Assembly: GCA_024640025.1 (NCBI GenBank)
Contig: JAHEFT010000021.1
Span: 1-32,327, forward strand
Direction of reading: 5' to 3'
DNA length: 32,327 bases
Origin: Chromatiales bacterium
Lineage (GTDB): Bacteria; Pseudomonadota; Gammaproteobacteria; Xanthomonadales; SZUA-36
Below, piece after piece: positions 7,689-15,395 of this stretch. Within the stretch, counting starts at the first letter, position 1. Every line of letters starts with the position of its first letter. Under the pieces are notes generated by a model that saw nothing but the letters and a program-made list of their open reading frames with translations, made no database searches and was not told where the DNA came from. The translations under genes and the position numbers were made by a program.

Positions 7689-8258
7689 TCACTCGGTTTT
7701 ATCCGGTTCCGGGGCGTTCTTACCGTCCAGATTAATGCAGTGCGACAGTATGGCTTGATACAGGGTTTCCGTCGCTGACTCCAGGCCCCGGTTCCGGGAC
7801 TGGTACGTAATGTCCGCAAGTGCCTGGTACAAGGGATTTCGTTCTGTCGCCAGGAGGATCAATTTTTCCTTACGATCGCCGGATTGTAACAGGGGGCGGC
7901 TCTTGTCGCGGACCAATCGCTCGATTTGCTGATTGATCGATGTTCGAAGGTAGACAACGATTCCGGTGTTCTTGAGAAGTTCACGATTCTCCGGCGCCAG
8001 AACGGTGCCGCCACCCGTTGCTAAGAGCACGCCATTTCGGGCCGTCAGTTTCCTTAACATGGCAGTTTCCCTTTTGCGGAACCCTTTCTCGCCCTCCAGG
8101 TCGAAAATCAGGTTGACGCTGGCGCCCGTTTGTTTCTGCAGTTCGTGGTCGTTGTCCAGAAACTCGAGATTCAGTTTTTTTGCCAGACGTTGGCCTATCG
8201 TGGTTTTACCGGAGCCCATGGGTCCTATCAGGTAAACATTGGTGGCAGGATTATTCAT
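7689..8258 (-). CDS. aroK: Shikimate kinase
   Basis: Shikimate kinase phosphorylates shikimate at O-3 with ATP. From ATG 8258 the protein has 189 residues. It starts just before the P-loop GPMGSGKTT (12-20), and FLDNDHELQ holds the Asp of the shikimate site. GGG(T/S)VL (TGGGTVLAPENRELL) is the conserved substrate-binding strand, and RPLLQ is the LID. A longer reading from 8333 adds 25 residues with no match to the family, so it is rejected. It is the first gene of aroK-aroB-hemE and divergent from the exosortase gene, with 81 bp between the starts. In many gammaproteobacteria aroK-aroB follows pilQ; here it does not. Confidence 0.95.
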   Translation of the reverse strand: MNNPATNVYLIGPMGSGKTTIGQRLAKKLNLEFLDNDHELQKQTGASVNLIFDLEGEKGFRKRETAMLRKLTARNGVLLATGGGTVLAPENRELLKNTGIVVYLRTSINQQIERLVRDKSRPLLQSGDRKEKLILLATERNPLYQALADITYQSRNRGLESATETLYQAILSHCINLDGKNAPEPDKTE

Positions 8259-8339
8259 CGAGCCCCCGGCAAGCGTGCAACCGGACACGACTTTGGGTAA
8301 CATTGCCCGGATTCCGGACAGGTTCCTTGGCATTTTCCT

Positions 8340-8858
8340 ATGATCCGCTTTTTTATATTGTTCACGGTATTGCTGGTTGGACTCTTCACGTTGGAGATTC
8401 TACAGCCGGCGGAAAAGTACGTCATCCTGCCATTTACGGCTTTTATTGCGGATGTCAGTGTCTGGATCATCCAATTGTTCGACGATAACGTGATGGCCAT
8501 TTCCAATGTGATCCGGGATAAGACCACAGGATTCGGCGTTCGCATCGAGCGTGGCTGTAACGGCGTTGAAGCCGTAATCATTCTTTTTGCGGCAATTTTT
8601 TCCTTTCCAGCACCGATCAAAAACAAATTAATTGGTTTTGCCATCGGCTTTTTTGCGATCCAGGGGCTAAACCTTGTGCGGATCATAAGTCTTTTCTACC
8701 TGGGGCAATGGAACCAGGTGGCGTTCGAGTGGTTTCACCTCTATCTGTGGCAGGCGCTGATTATCATGGATGCGCTGGTCGTCTGGTTGGTTTGGCTGCG
8801 CACATTACCGCAGGCCAAGGCCCGCAGACTGGCCAGGGCCCAAGCCGAAGACCAGTGA
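8340..8858 (+). CDS. xrtH: Exosortase, XrtH-like
   Basis: This is a small integral-membrane cysteine transpeptidase of 172 residues with about five hydrophobic helices. The three catalytic elements of exosortases are visible in order: Cys73 in RIERGCNGVEA, Arg114 in GLNLVRIISL and His133 in EWFHLYLWQ. The short single-domain form and the spacing fit the XrtH type, which in known genomes processes proteins ending in an IPTL-CTERM sorting signal. No substrate with such a tail lies in this window. It would cleave the C-terminal anchor of exported proteins at the inner membrane. Its TGA overlaps the GTG of pdxH (GTGA, 8855-8858). No good Shine-Dalgarno is seen before ATG 8340. Confidence 0.8.
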   Translation: MIRFFILFTVLLVGLFTLEILQPAEKYVILPFTAFIADVSVWIIQLFDDNVMAISNVIRDKTTGFGVRIERGCNGVEAVIILFAAIFSFPAPIKNKLIGFAIGFFAIQGLNLVRIISLFYLGQWNQVAFEWFHLYLWQALIIMDALVVWLVWLRTLPQAKARRLARAQAEDQ

Positions 8859-9448
8859 ATCGCTTGAAGCTTTCCGGCGAAATCATCGACGAGTTCAACA
8901 AGGCTTTCAAGAAGGCCCGAGTGTCGGGTGAACCCGAGCCGACTGCCATGGTTCTGGCAACCAGCAATGGCGAGGGAATGGTCACATCCCGGACGGTGTT
9001 GCTGAAGGCGCTGGATGAAGACGGCTTCGTGTTTTTTACCAATACCCACAGCAAAAAAGGACGGCAACTCGCAATCTGCCCCAGGGCCGCTGCAACCTTT
9101 TTGTGGAAAGCGAGTGGTGTCCAGGTTCAACTGGTGGGTGCAGTCACCCGGGTCAGTGATGAGGCTGCTGATGCCTATTTTTCGACCAGGGATCGGGGCA
9201 GTCAGATCGGTGCATGGGCCTCTCGGCAGTCCGCGCCCCTGGATAGCCGTGAAACCCTGCTTCAACGCGTAAAGGAACTGGAATTGCAGTACGAAGGCGA
9301 GGAGGTTCCGCGTCCGCCCTGGTGGACCGGCTTCGTTCTCAGTCCGGAAACGGTTGAGTTCTGGACGCAGCGTGAATTCAGGCTACATGATCGATTTTTG
9401 TATTCACAGCAAAGCGGCGTGTGGAATAAACAGAGACTGAACCCCTGA
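8855..9448 (+). CDS. pdxH: Pyridoxamine/pyridoxine 5'-phosphate oxidase, short form
   Basis: This FMN enzyme oxidises PNP or PMP to pyridoxal 5'-phosphate. From the GTG at 8855 the product has 197 residues. Family blocks include TAMVLATSNGEG, SRTVLLKALDEDGFVFFTN, SKKGRQL, SQIGAWASRQS, EFRLHDRFLYS and the C-terminal WNKQRLNP. It is about 20 residues shorter at the N-terminus than typical PdxH and lacks the usual RxEYxxxGL / DPxxxFxxW opening. The normal RQV segment reads VQV, so one conserved Arg is missing. The frame is open further upstream, but that is the out-of-frame exosortase sequence. The start overlaps the exosortase stop and the stop overlaps the probable yjbQ start. Confidence 0.85.
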   Translation: MNRLKLSGEIIDEFNKAFKKARVSGEPEPTAMVLATSNGEGMVTSRTVLLKALDEDGFVFFTNTHSKKGRQLAICPRAAATFLWKASGVQVQLVGAVTRVSDEAADAYFSTRDRGSQIGAWASRQSAPLDSRETLLQRVKELELQYEGEEVPRPPWWTGFVLSPETVEFWTQREFRLHDRFLYSQQSGVWNKQRLNP

Positions 9449-9855
9449 TCCATACGATTGAAATCGCCACTCCGGGCCGCGGCTTCCAGGAAATCAGCGG
9501 TGAATTACAGGCGATCGTGCGTGACAGCAAAGTGGATAACGGCCTCTGTCACGTTTTCATTCGCCACACCAGTGCTTCATTGCTGATTACAGAAAACGCC
9601 GATCCGGACGTCCGGGCTGACCTGGAGCGATTCATGAGCCGGCTGGCGCCGGATGGCGATCCAGCCTGGATTCATCGCATGGAAGGCCCGGACGACATGC
9701 CGGCTCACATTCGTTCTGTCTTGACCTGCACGGAATTGACCATCCCGGTCCGGGGGCACCGCCTCGCTTTGGGAACATGGCAGGGGGCCTATCTCTGGGA
9801 ACATCGCACCCGCCCGCACCGCCGCCGGATAGACATCACGATTGTCTCAGCCTGA
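9445..9855 (+). CDS. yjbQ: YjbQ/UPF0047 family protein, probable CTG start
   Basis: The family fold is a small beta-barrel trimer; E. coli YjbQ has been linked to weak thiamine-phosphate synthase activity. Conserved blocks are RHTSASLLITENADPDVR, EGPDDMPAHI, LGTWQGAYLWEHR and RRIDITIVSA. The first ordinary start is a GTG at 9517, which would remove the conserved opening HTIEIATPGRGFQEISGEL. That opening is encoded in frame upstream. Between it and the stop at 9427 there is no ATG, GTG or TTG, only CTG at 9445-9447, which overlaps the pdxH stop as CTGA. CTG gives 136 residues, close to the E. coli length. The start is therefore inferred and unusual; the family call is firm. Confidence 0.85.
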   Translation: MIHTIEIATPGRGFQEISGELQAIVRDSKVDNGLCHVFIRHTSASLLITENADPDVRADLERFMSRLAPDGDPAWIHRMEGPDDMPAHIRSVLTCTELTIPVRGHRLALGTWQGAYLWEHRTRPHRRRIDITIVSA

Positions 9856-9858
9856 GCC

Positions 9859-10305
9859 TTACTCGGTATAAAACTGCTGCCTGAATTTCACCTGGAGCGG
9901 TTCATCCTCGTCTTCAATGTTAATCACGATATCGAACCGGTAGGTTTCCAGGTTATGAACCGGCAGCTCACCCAGGTAGTAAATCGCGCCTTCGGACTCC
10001 TCGATTTTGCGGATCTGGATGTCGCGGATTTGCCCTGTCAGGTTGGTTCCGGTTGCGGTGATCGCTGCGCTAACCGGTGTGCCGGGTGAACCCATGACTT
10101 TTTTCAATACTGTCACGTTCAGCAGGGCCCGGTTGGAAGAACGTTGAATGCCATAAGCCTTTGCAACTTGTGGAGGGAGCAGGTTGGTGTTGAGAGCGTT
10201 GTAATGCACGACGTAATCGCCAAAATCCTGGGCTTGTTGTGCCCCACTGACCGGCGAAAAGGAAAGGGCTCCAAGCAATAGCAGTGCGGTGAAGAACTGT
10301 TTCAT
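9859..10305 (-). CDS. DUF4426 family periplasmic protein
   Basis: The protein has 148 residues with a clear signal peptide (MKQFFTALLLLGALSFSPVSGA, cleavage near residue 22). The mature start QDFGDYVVHYNALNTNLL and the following VAKAYGIQRS...ALLNVTVLKK are the DUF4426 signature. The family has no established activity. In many gammaproteobacteria it lies in the yggS-proC-yggT neighbourhood, exactly as here: it is the last gene of that minus-strand run, 33 bp after yggT. GGA lies at a normal distance before ATG 10305. It ends three bases from the end of yjbQ on the opposite strand, leaving no room for a separate terminator between them. Confidence 0.85.
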   Translation of the reverse strand: MKQFFTALLLLGALSFSPVSGAQQAQDFGDYVVHYNALNTNLLPPQVAKAYGIQRSSNRALLNVTVLKKVMGSPGTPVSAAITATGTNLTGQIRDIQIRKIEESEGAIYYLGELPVHNLETYRFDIVINIEDEDEPLQVKFRQQFYTE

Positions 10306-10338
10306 GGGTTTGAATCCTTATTTCCAGCGGAAATGGGT

Positions 10339-10881
10339 TTACCATCCTATCAGAAGAAGCAGAAATCGTATCGAAATCAAAGCGAATAGAGGTGAAAGAT
10401 CGATTCCCGCGATTGGGGGAATGAACCTCCTGAAAGGCGCCAGGACGGGTTCAGTCAGCCTGTAAACCAGCGGAATGGCCGGGTGGTGCATTCGGGCGCC
10501 CACCCAGCTGAGAATGACAGAAGCGATAATCAGGAAAAAATACGTCATCAATACCGTAGCACCCAGCTTCATCAGGCCGAGGCTGATGATTTGCAAAAAG
10601 TCCAGGGGCGAGGAACTGATTTTGCTCGCAATCCAGACGCTCAGGAATTCCAGGGCGAGGATCACTACAGCGGATGCGGTATCCAGTCTACCGATCGAAG
10701 GGATCACCCGGCGCAAGGGGACAATGACCGGGTTGGTGACTTTGACCAGGAACTGGCAGACCGGATTGTAAAAATCTGCGCGCACCCATTGCAGTAACAG
10801 GCGAAGTATTATTGCCGTCGTGTACAGATCGAGCAGGGTGCCGATCAAATAGGAAAAAGCATTTGTGCCTGAGCTGTTCAT
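10339..10881 (-). CDS. yggT: YggT family integral membrane protein
   Basis: The protein has 180 residues and two copies of the YggT unit, each a pair of hydrophobic helices. The first contains LLQWVRADFYNPVCQFLVKV with NPVIVPLRRVIPS, the second LSWVGARMHHPAIPLVYRLT with EPVLAPFRRFIPP. The repeated (N/E)P-(V/L)-x-P-(L/F)-RR motif after a membrane helix is diagnostic. YggT proteins of some bacteria have been linked to osmotic tolerance or cell division-site functions, but no activity is established. Its ATG overlaps the proC stop (ATGA, 10878-10881), so the two are translationally coupled. Confidence 0.93.
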   Translation of the reverse strand: MNSSGTNAFSYLIGTLLDLYTTAIILRLLLQWVRADFYNPVCQFLVKVTNPVIVPLRRVIPSIGRLDTASAVVILALEFLSVWIASKISSSPLDFLQIISLGLMKLGATVLMTYFFLIIASVILSWVGARMHHPAIPLVYRLTEPVLAPFRRFIPPIAGIDLSPLFALISIRFLLLLIGW

Positions 10882-11681
10882 TTGAGCGCCAGTGCCTTGC
10901 TGCGGTCCCTTGCGGCCTCAGCCGCTTTGAATACCAACTCACGGAAACGGCCGTCTTCCATGACGACCATGGCAGCTTGTGTCGTACCGCCGGGAGAAGT
11001 CACTCGGCGGCGCAGTTCGGCTGCTTCACCGGGGCTTCCGGCCAACATGGCGCCGGCGCCGAAACAGGTGATCGATGCGAGGCGGTCAGCGACGTCGGCA
11101 GGCAGGCCGAAAGACTCCGCTGCCGCGGCCAGGGCCTCGGTAAGCAGAAAGTAATAGGCTGGACCGGTCCCTGAAATTGCGGTCACTGCATCCATCAATC
11201 CCTCGTCTTCCAGCCACACGATCTCTCCGGCTGCTTCCAGAATCTGTTCCGCCTGACGCCGCTGAGCTTTATTACACAGTTGGCCTGCCACCACACCGGT
11301 AATGCCGTGTCCGATAAGCGCCGGTGTGTTGGGCATGGAACGAATCACCGCCAGCCCCTCGCCCAGCTGGTCGCAGATGCTGGTAAGAGTAATGCCCGCA
11401 GCGATGGATAGCACGAGTTGCTCCTGCCGAACCTTTCCTTTCAGCGCTTCGAGTACAACCGGCATGCTTTGCGGTTTCACCGCCAGGACAATGACGTCTG
11501 CCCCTTCAATGGAAATGCCGGAATCCGTAAAAGTGGCCACACCGAATGTATTTTCGAGATGGGCCCTGGCCTGGTCGCTGGGATCACATACCCGGATTTG
11601 CAGGTGAGCTCTGGGCGGATTTACCAGGCCGCTGATCAGGGCAGTAGCCATATTTCCGCCGCCAATGAAGGTGATTATCAT
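10878..11681 (-). CDS. proC: Pyrroline-5-carboxylate reductase
   Basis: ProC reduces 1-pyrroline-5-carboxylate to L-proline with NAD(P)H in the cytosol. The 267-residue length is standard. The N-terminus MIITFIGGGNMATALISGL is the Rossmann GxGxM(A) motif. Later blocks are VLAVKPQ, SIAAGI, RSMPNTPALIGHGITG and the C-terminal signature VTAISGTGPAYYFLLTEAL, followed by LRRRVTSPGGTTQAAM. It lies 23 bp after yggS and overlaps yggT by four bases. The yggS-proC-yggT cluster is a long-conserved arrangement. Confidence 0.97.
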   Translation of the reverse strand: MIITFIGGGNMATALISGLVNPPRAHLQIRVCDPSDQARAHLENTFGVATFTDSGISIEGADVIVLAVKPQSMPVVLEALKGKVRQEQLVLSIAAGITLTSICDQLGEGLAVIRSMPNTPALIGHGITGVVAGQLCNKAQRRQAEQILEAAGEIVWLEDEGLMDAVTAISGTGPAYYFLLTEALAAAAESFGLPADVADRLASITCFGAGAMLAGSPGEAAELRRRVTSPGGTTQAAMVVMEDGRFRELVFKAAEAARDRSKALALK

Positions 11682-11704
11682 GTCATTCCGTTGCCTCTTC
11701 TGGT

Positions 11705-12403
11705 TCAGTTTTCGCTGCCGGCGGGTCGTGGGCCGAACAGGTCTGTGCCGATACGGACCATGGTGCTTCCGTGCATTATGGCTGCTTCAAGGTCTCCCGA
11801 CATCCCCATGGACAATGTGTCCAGTTCAATTCCAGATTCGATAAGCGCCAGAAACACCGACTCCATGCGCTTGTAACTATCGGCCGGATCATGTGATTCA
11901 GAGGTGGCCTTCGGGATAGTCATCAGGCCGCGCAACCTGAGCCCGGGTAATTCAATCACCGTCTGTGCAAGACTCATCACTTGTTCTGGCATGGCGCCGG
12001 CTTTTTGTGGTTCGCGATCGATATTGACCTGGATGCAGATGTTCAGCTCCGGGAGATTTGCCGGCCGCTGGCTCGAAAGCCGTTGCAGTATCTTGGCCCG
12101 GTCAGCGCTTTGAACCCACTGAAAATTCTTTGCGACTTCCCGCGTTTTGTTGGATTGCAAGGGGCCGATAAAGTGCCAGTCGATCGCTTTGGCAGAAAGT
12201 TGTTCCATTTTTGCCAGTGCTTCCTGGACGTAATTTTCACCAAAAGAAGACTGGCCTAACTCATGAAGGGCTAGAATACGTTCCACGTCATGCTTTTTGC
12301 TGACAGCCAGAATAGCGATCTCGGAGGGGTTTCTGCCGGCCTTCTCGCAGGCAAAGTTAACCCGTGCACGGACATTGTGAAGATTTTCTTTTAAGTTATT
12401 CAT
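11705..12403 (-). CDS. yggS: YggS-family PLP homeostasis protein
   Basis: The 232-residue protein is a fold-type III PLP-binding barrel (PLPBP/COG0325) that buffers pyridoxal phosphate and affects amino-acid pools rather than acting as a known enzyme. The PLP lysine is Lys36 in ILAVSKKHDV. FGENYVQEA, IDWHFIGPLQSNK, the LRGLMTIP strand and the SMGMSGDLEAAIMHGSTMVRIGT phosphate-binding segment are all present. It is first in the minus-strand operon with proC, yggT and DUF4426, and divergent from pilT. Its presence near pdxH (PLP synthesis) may be coincidental. Confidence 0.96.
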   Translation of the reverse strand: MNNLKENLHNVRARVNFACEKAGRNPSEIAILAVSKKHDVERILALHELGQSSFGENYVQEALAKMEQLSAKAIDWHFIGPLQSNKTREVAKNFQWVQSADRAKILQRLSSQRPANLPELNICIQVNIDREPQKAGAMPEQVMSLAQTVIELPGLRLRGLMTIPKATSESHDPADSYKRMESVFLALIESGIELDTLSMGMSGDLEAAIMHGSTMVRIGTDLFGPRPAGSEN

Positions 12404-12517
12404 CTTGCAGGAAGACTGGGCTTGATCTATGGTTAGGTCTGGGGTGTATAAGTCATGGATTAGAAACGTGTTACCTGGCGCAAATGCAGATGTATTGTAA
12501 CGCGACAGAGTAGTTTC

Positions 12518-12523
12518 AAGGAG
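12518..12523 (+). promoter_or_regulatory. Strong Shine-Dalgarno of pilT; divergent leader region
   Basis: AAGGAG sits five bases before the pilT ATG. The 125-bp divergent gap 12404-12528 also holds TATAAG (12447-12452, preceded by TG) with TTGATC at 12422-12427, a 19-bp spacer that is slightly long, and TTACCT (12471) with TATTGT (12493), a 16-bp spacer. These are candidate sigma-70 promoters for pilT but neither is near consensus. I see no sigma-54 motif. Confidence 0.5.
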
Positions 12524-12528
12524 AGAAT

Positions 12529-13566
12529 ATGGACATTGCTGAACTGCTTGCCTTCGCAGTAAAAAATAACGCCTCGGATTTGCATCTATCGTCAGGGCTT
12601 CCGCCCATGATTCGTGTAGACGGTGACATCCGGAGGTTGACCTTACCTGCGCTGGACACGGCCCAACTCCAGGAGTTGGTTTACAGTACGATGAGTGATA
12701 AACACAGGCGCGATTTCGAAGCGAATCTCGAAGTCGATTATTCTTATTCCGTGCAAGGCCTGGCGCGGTTCCGCGTCAACTGTTTCCATCACGACCGAGG
12801 GGTAGGCGGAGCTTTCAGGACCATCCCGGATTCCGTCTGGACGCTCGAAGACATTGGTTCACCGCCGATCTTCAGGGAGATCATCGATGCGCCACGTGGC
12901 CTGATCCTGATGACCGGCCCGACCGGCTCCGGTAAATCCACCACCCTCGCGGCCATGATCGATCATCTCAATAATCACGTGGAGGGACATGTCCTCACCA
13001 TTGAGGATCCGATTGAATTTGTCCACCGCAGCAAGAAATGTGTCATCAACCAGCGGGAAATTCACCGTGATACACACGGTTTCAACCAGGCATTGCGAGC
13101 GGCGTTGCGTGAGGACCCGGACATCATCCTGGTGGGTGAAATGCGCGATGTCGAAACCATCAGGCTGGCATTGACGGCGGCAGAAACCGGCCACCTCGTA
13201 TTCTCCACCCTCCACACCAGTTCAGCGCCGAAGACTGTTGACCGAATCATTGATGTGTTCCCGGCAGGTGAAAAGTCAATGGTGCGGTCGATGCTTTCAG
13301 AATCACTTCGGGCCGTAATAACTCAAACCCTCCTGAAACGGGTCGGCGGAGGCCGCGTCGCCGCGTGGGAAATCATGATTGCCACGCCGGCTATCCGGAA
13401 CCTGATCAGGGAAGACAAGGTCGCCCAGATGTACTCTTCCATCCAGACCGGCCAGAATGTCGGCATGCAGACGCTGGACCAGGCACTTGAATCCCTGGTG
13501 ACGCGAGGCATCATTAACAAGCTGGAAGCAGCCAGGCGCGCTGTGGACAAGAAGATGTTCCAGTAG
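12529..13566 (+). CDS. pilT: Type IV pilus retraction ATPase PilT
   Basis: This hexameric cytoplasmic ATPase depolymerises type IV pili to drive twitching. The protein has 345 residues, the normal size. The N-terminal PAS-like domain (about 1-100) starts MDIAELLAFAVKNNASDLHL. Walker A is GPTGSGKST at 130-138, the Asp box is about 157-175, Walker B is DPDIILVGEMRD at 196-207 and the His box is TGHLVFSTLHT at 220-230. The AIRNLIRE motif at 288-295, needed for retraction in PilT, is intact. pilU follows after 11 bp. The gene is divergent from yggS, as in Pseudomonas and relatives. Confidence 0.97.
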   Translation: MDIAELLAFAVKNNASDLHLSSGLPPMIRVDGDIRRLTLPALDTAQLQELVYSTMSDKHRRDFEANLEVDYSYSVQGLARFRVNCFHHDRGVGGAFRTIPDSVWTLEDIGSPPIFREIIDAPRGLILMTGPTGSGKSTTLAAMIDHLNNHVEGHVLTIEDPIEFVHRSKKCVINQREIHRDTHGFNQALRAALREDPDIILVGEMRDVETIRLALTAAETGHLVFSTLHTSSAPKTVDRIIDVFPAGEKSMVRSMLSESLRAVITQTLLKRVGGGRVAAWEIMIATPAIRNLIREDKVAQMYSSIQTGQNVGMQTLDQALESLVTRGIINKLEAARRAVDKKMFQ

Positions 13567-13577
13567 GAGGCAGGAAG

Positions 13578-14705
13578 ATGAAAGTCATTGATACTTGGTT
13601 AAAGCAACTCCATGACGAGGTCGGTTCCGATCTGTTTGTAACGGTCGACGCGCCTCCCTGCATCAAGGTACACGGCAAGATCAAACCGATCTCAACGGAT
13701 CTGTTGTCGCCTGAAAAAACCCGCGAGATTGTTCTCAGCCTGATGCGGGAACGGCAAAAAGAAGAGTTTCGTAACACGCAGGAATTGCAGTTTGCCTATT
13801 CGTTGGGTCCGGAGGTCAGGTACAGAGTCAGCGCATTTGTACAGCAGGGCATGACGGGAATGGTGTGCCGCCGCATCGAAACCCGCATTCCAAATTTCGA
13901 GGAACTGGGTTGTCCGGATGCGTTGTCGGAACTGGCGCTCGAAAAGCGCGGAATTGTATTGTTCGTGGGTGCAACCGGAACGGGTAAATCGACGTCCATG
14001 GCTGCGATGGTGGGTTACCGCAACCAGCGCATGACCGGACATATCATTACCATCGAAGATCCGATCGAGTACGTTCACCAACACGGCAAGAGCCTGATAA
14101 CCCAGCGTGAAGTCGGAATTGATACCGAATCATTCGAAGTTGCCTTGAGAAATACACTGCGGCAGGCGCCGGATGTGATCCTGATTGGCGAAGTTCGTAC
14201 GCGTGAGACCATGGAGCACGCCATTACCTTTTCGGAAACAGGACATCTTGTGTTGGCGACATTGCACGCGAATAACGCCAACCAGGCGATGGACCGCATT
14301 CTGCATTTCTTTCCGGAAGAGCAACGCGAGCAGATCCTGCTCGACCTGTCTTTCAATCTCAAGGCGACCATAGCGCAGCAACTGATTCCGTCAGTAGACG
14401 GGTCGCGCCGCTGGGCAGCATTTGAAGTATTGCTGGCAACGCCCCTGATCAAGGACCTCATACGTAAGGGTGAGATCGATGAGTTGAAGCTGGTCATGAG
14501 GGATTCAGGCCATCATGGAATGATTACCTTCGACCAGTGCATGTTCAACATGTACAAGGCAGGCAAGATTTCTTACGATGACGCATTGCGTCATGCCGAT
14601 TCGGCGAACGAGGTCCGTTTGATGATCAAACTGGATGAAGGCGGAGACGCTGATTCGCTGGCCAAGGGACTGGAAGGTGTTGAAGTGCTCGGGGACAAAT
14701 TCTGA
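13578..14705 (+). CDS. pilU: PilT-dependent accessory retraction ATPase PilU
   Basis: The protein has 375 residues, is a PilT paralogue and extends past the PilT end. Walker A is GATGTGKST at 131-139, Walker B reads APDVILIGEVRTRET and the His box ETGHLVLATLHANN. The C-terminal tail beyond the motif PLIKDLIRKGE (about residues 285-295) runs another 80 residues and is acidic, typical of PilU. The position directly after pilT with an 11-bp gap supports PilU rather than a second PilT. In characterised systems PilU boosts PilT-driven retraction force. It is followed after three bases by a response-regulator gene. Confidence 0.95.
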   Translation: MKVIDTWLKQLHDEVGSDLFVTVDAPPCIKVHGKIKPISTDLLSPEKTREIVLSLMRERQKEEFRNTQELQFAYSLGPEVRYRVSAFVQQGMTGMVCRRIETRIPNFEELGCPDALSELALEKRGIVLFVGATGTGKSTSMAAMVGYRNQRMTGHIITIEDPIEYVHQHGKSLITQREVGIDTESFEVALRNTLRQAPDVILIGEVRTRETMEHAITFSETGHLVLATLHANNANQAMDRILHFFPEEQREQILLDLSFNLKATIAQQLIPSVDGSRRWAAFEVLLATPLIKDLIRKGEIDELKLVMRDSGHHGMITFDQCMFNMYKAGKISYDDALRHADSANEVRLMIKLDEGGDADSLAKGLEGVEVLGDKF

Positions 14706-14708
14706 TCG

Positions 14709-15395
14709 ATGCGCGTGCTGATTATTGAAGATAATCCGGATATTGCCGCGAACCTGGGGGACTACCTCGAGGATCATGGCCATACGGTCGATTTCGCCGG
14801 CGACGGGATTACCGGTTTGCACCTTGCTGTGGTCAACGAATTTGATGCGATTGTCCTGGACCTGGCCTTACCGGGTATGGACGGTCTCGAAGTTTGCCGA
14901 AAACTCCGGGCGGACGCCGGCAAGGACACCCCGGTATTGATGCTGACAGCCCGCGACCGGCTGGAAGACAAGCTGGCTGGATTTGAAACGGGAGCGGATG
15001 ACTACCTGGTTAAACCATTCGAATTGCAGGAGGTCGAGGCGCGTCTGAAGGTGCTGGCGGGACGTGGACGCCGCTGGAACCGCAGAGAGTTGAAGGTGGG
15101 TAATCTCAAGTACAATCTCGACACGCTCAGCGTGAGCCGGGGCGAACAGGAAATCTATCTCAACCCGATCGGGCTTAAACTGTTGGGCTGTCTCATGGAC
15201 GCTTCGCCAAACGTGGTTTCCCGGTCCGAACTTGAAATGGAAGTCTGGGGGGAAGAAATGCCCGACAGCGATAGCCTCAGGGTCCACATTCACTCGCTGC
15301 GAAGCGCCATTGACAAGCCATTCGGTAGTAACATGATTCAGACTCGACACGGAATCGGTTATCGCCTGGTGGACCCGGATGCAATATCGTCGTAG
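14709..15395 (+). CDS. OmpR/PhoB-family response regulator
   Basis: The protein has 228 residues. The receiver domain (1-about 118) has the acidic pair Glu7/Asp8, phospho-acceptor Asp51 in IVLDLALPGMDG, Thr80 in LMLTARD and Lys102 in DYLVKPFE. The winged-helix DNA-binding domain (about 130-222) ends in LRVHIHSLRSAIDKPFG and IQTRHGIGYRLV. It acts as a transcription factor phosphorylated by the kinase encoded next, whose gene overlaps its end by 17 bp. No Shine-Dalgarno is evident in the three-base gap after pilU, so translation is probably coupled to pilU. Target genes are unknown. Confidence 0.93.
   Translation: MRVLIIEDNPDIAANLGDYLEDHGHTVDFAGDGITGLHLAVVNEFDAIVLDLALPGMDGLEVCRKLRADAGKDTPVLMLTARDRLEDKLAGFETGADDYLVKPFELQEVEARLKVLAGRGRRWNRRELKVGNLKYNLDTLSVSRGEQEIYLNPIGLKLLGCLMDASPNVVSRSELEMEVWGEEMPDSDSLRVHIHSLRSAIDKPFGSNMIQTRHGIGYRLVDPDAISS

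Noticed and set aside
7685-7819. 45-codon N-terminal extension of aroB
   Set aside because: It overlaps aroK out of frame and has no similarity to dehydroquinate synthase; the ATG at 7684 gives the family length.
8259-8333. 25-codon N-terminal extension of aroK
   Set aside because: Shikimate kinases begin about ten residues before the P-loop, which fits ATG 8258.
8708-8854. 49-codon N-terminal extension of pdxH
   Set aside because: It is the exosortase coding sequence read in another frame and lacks the PdxH opening motif.
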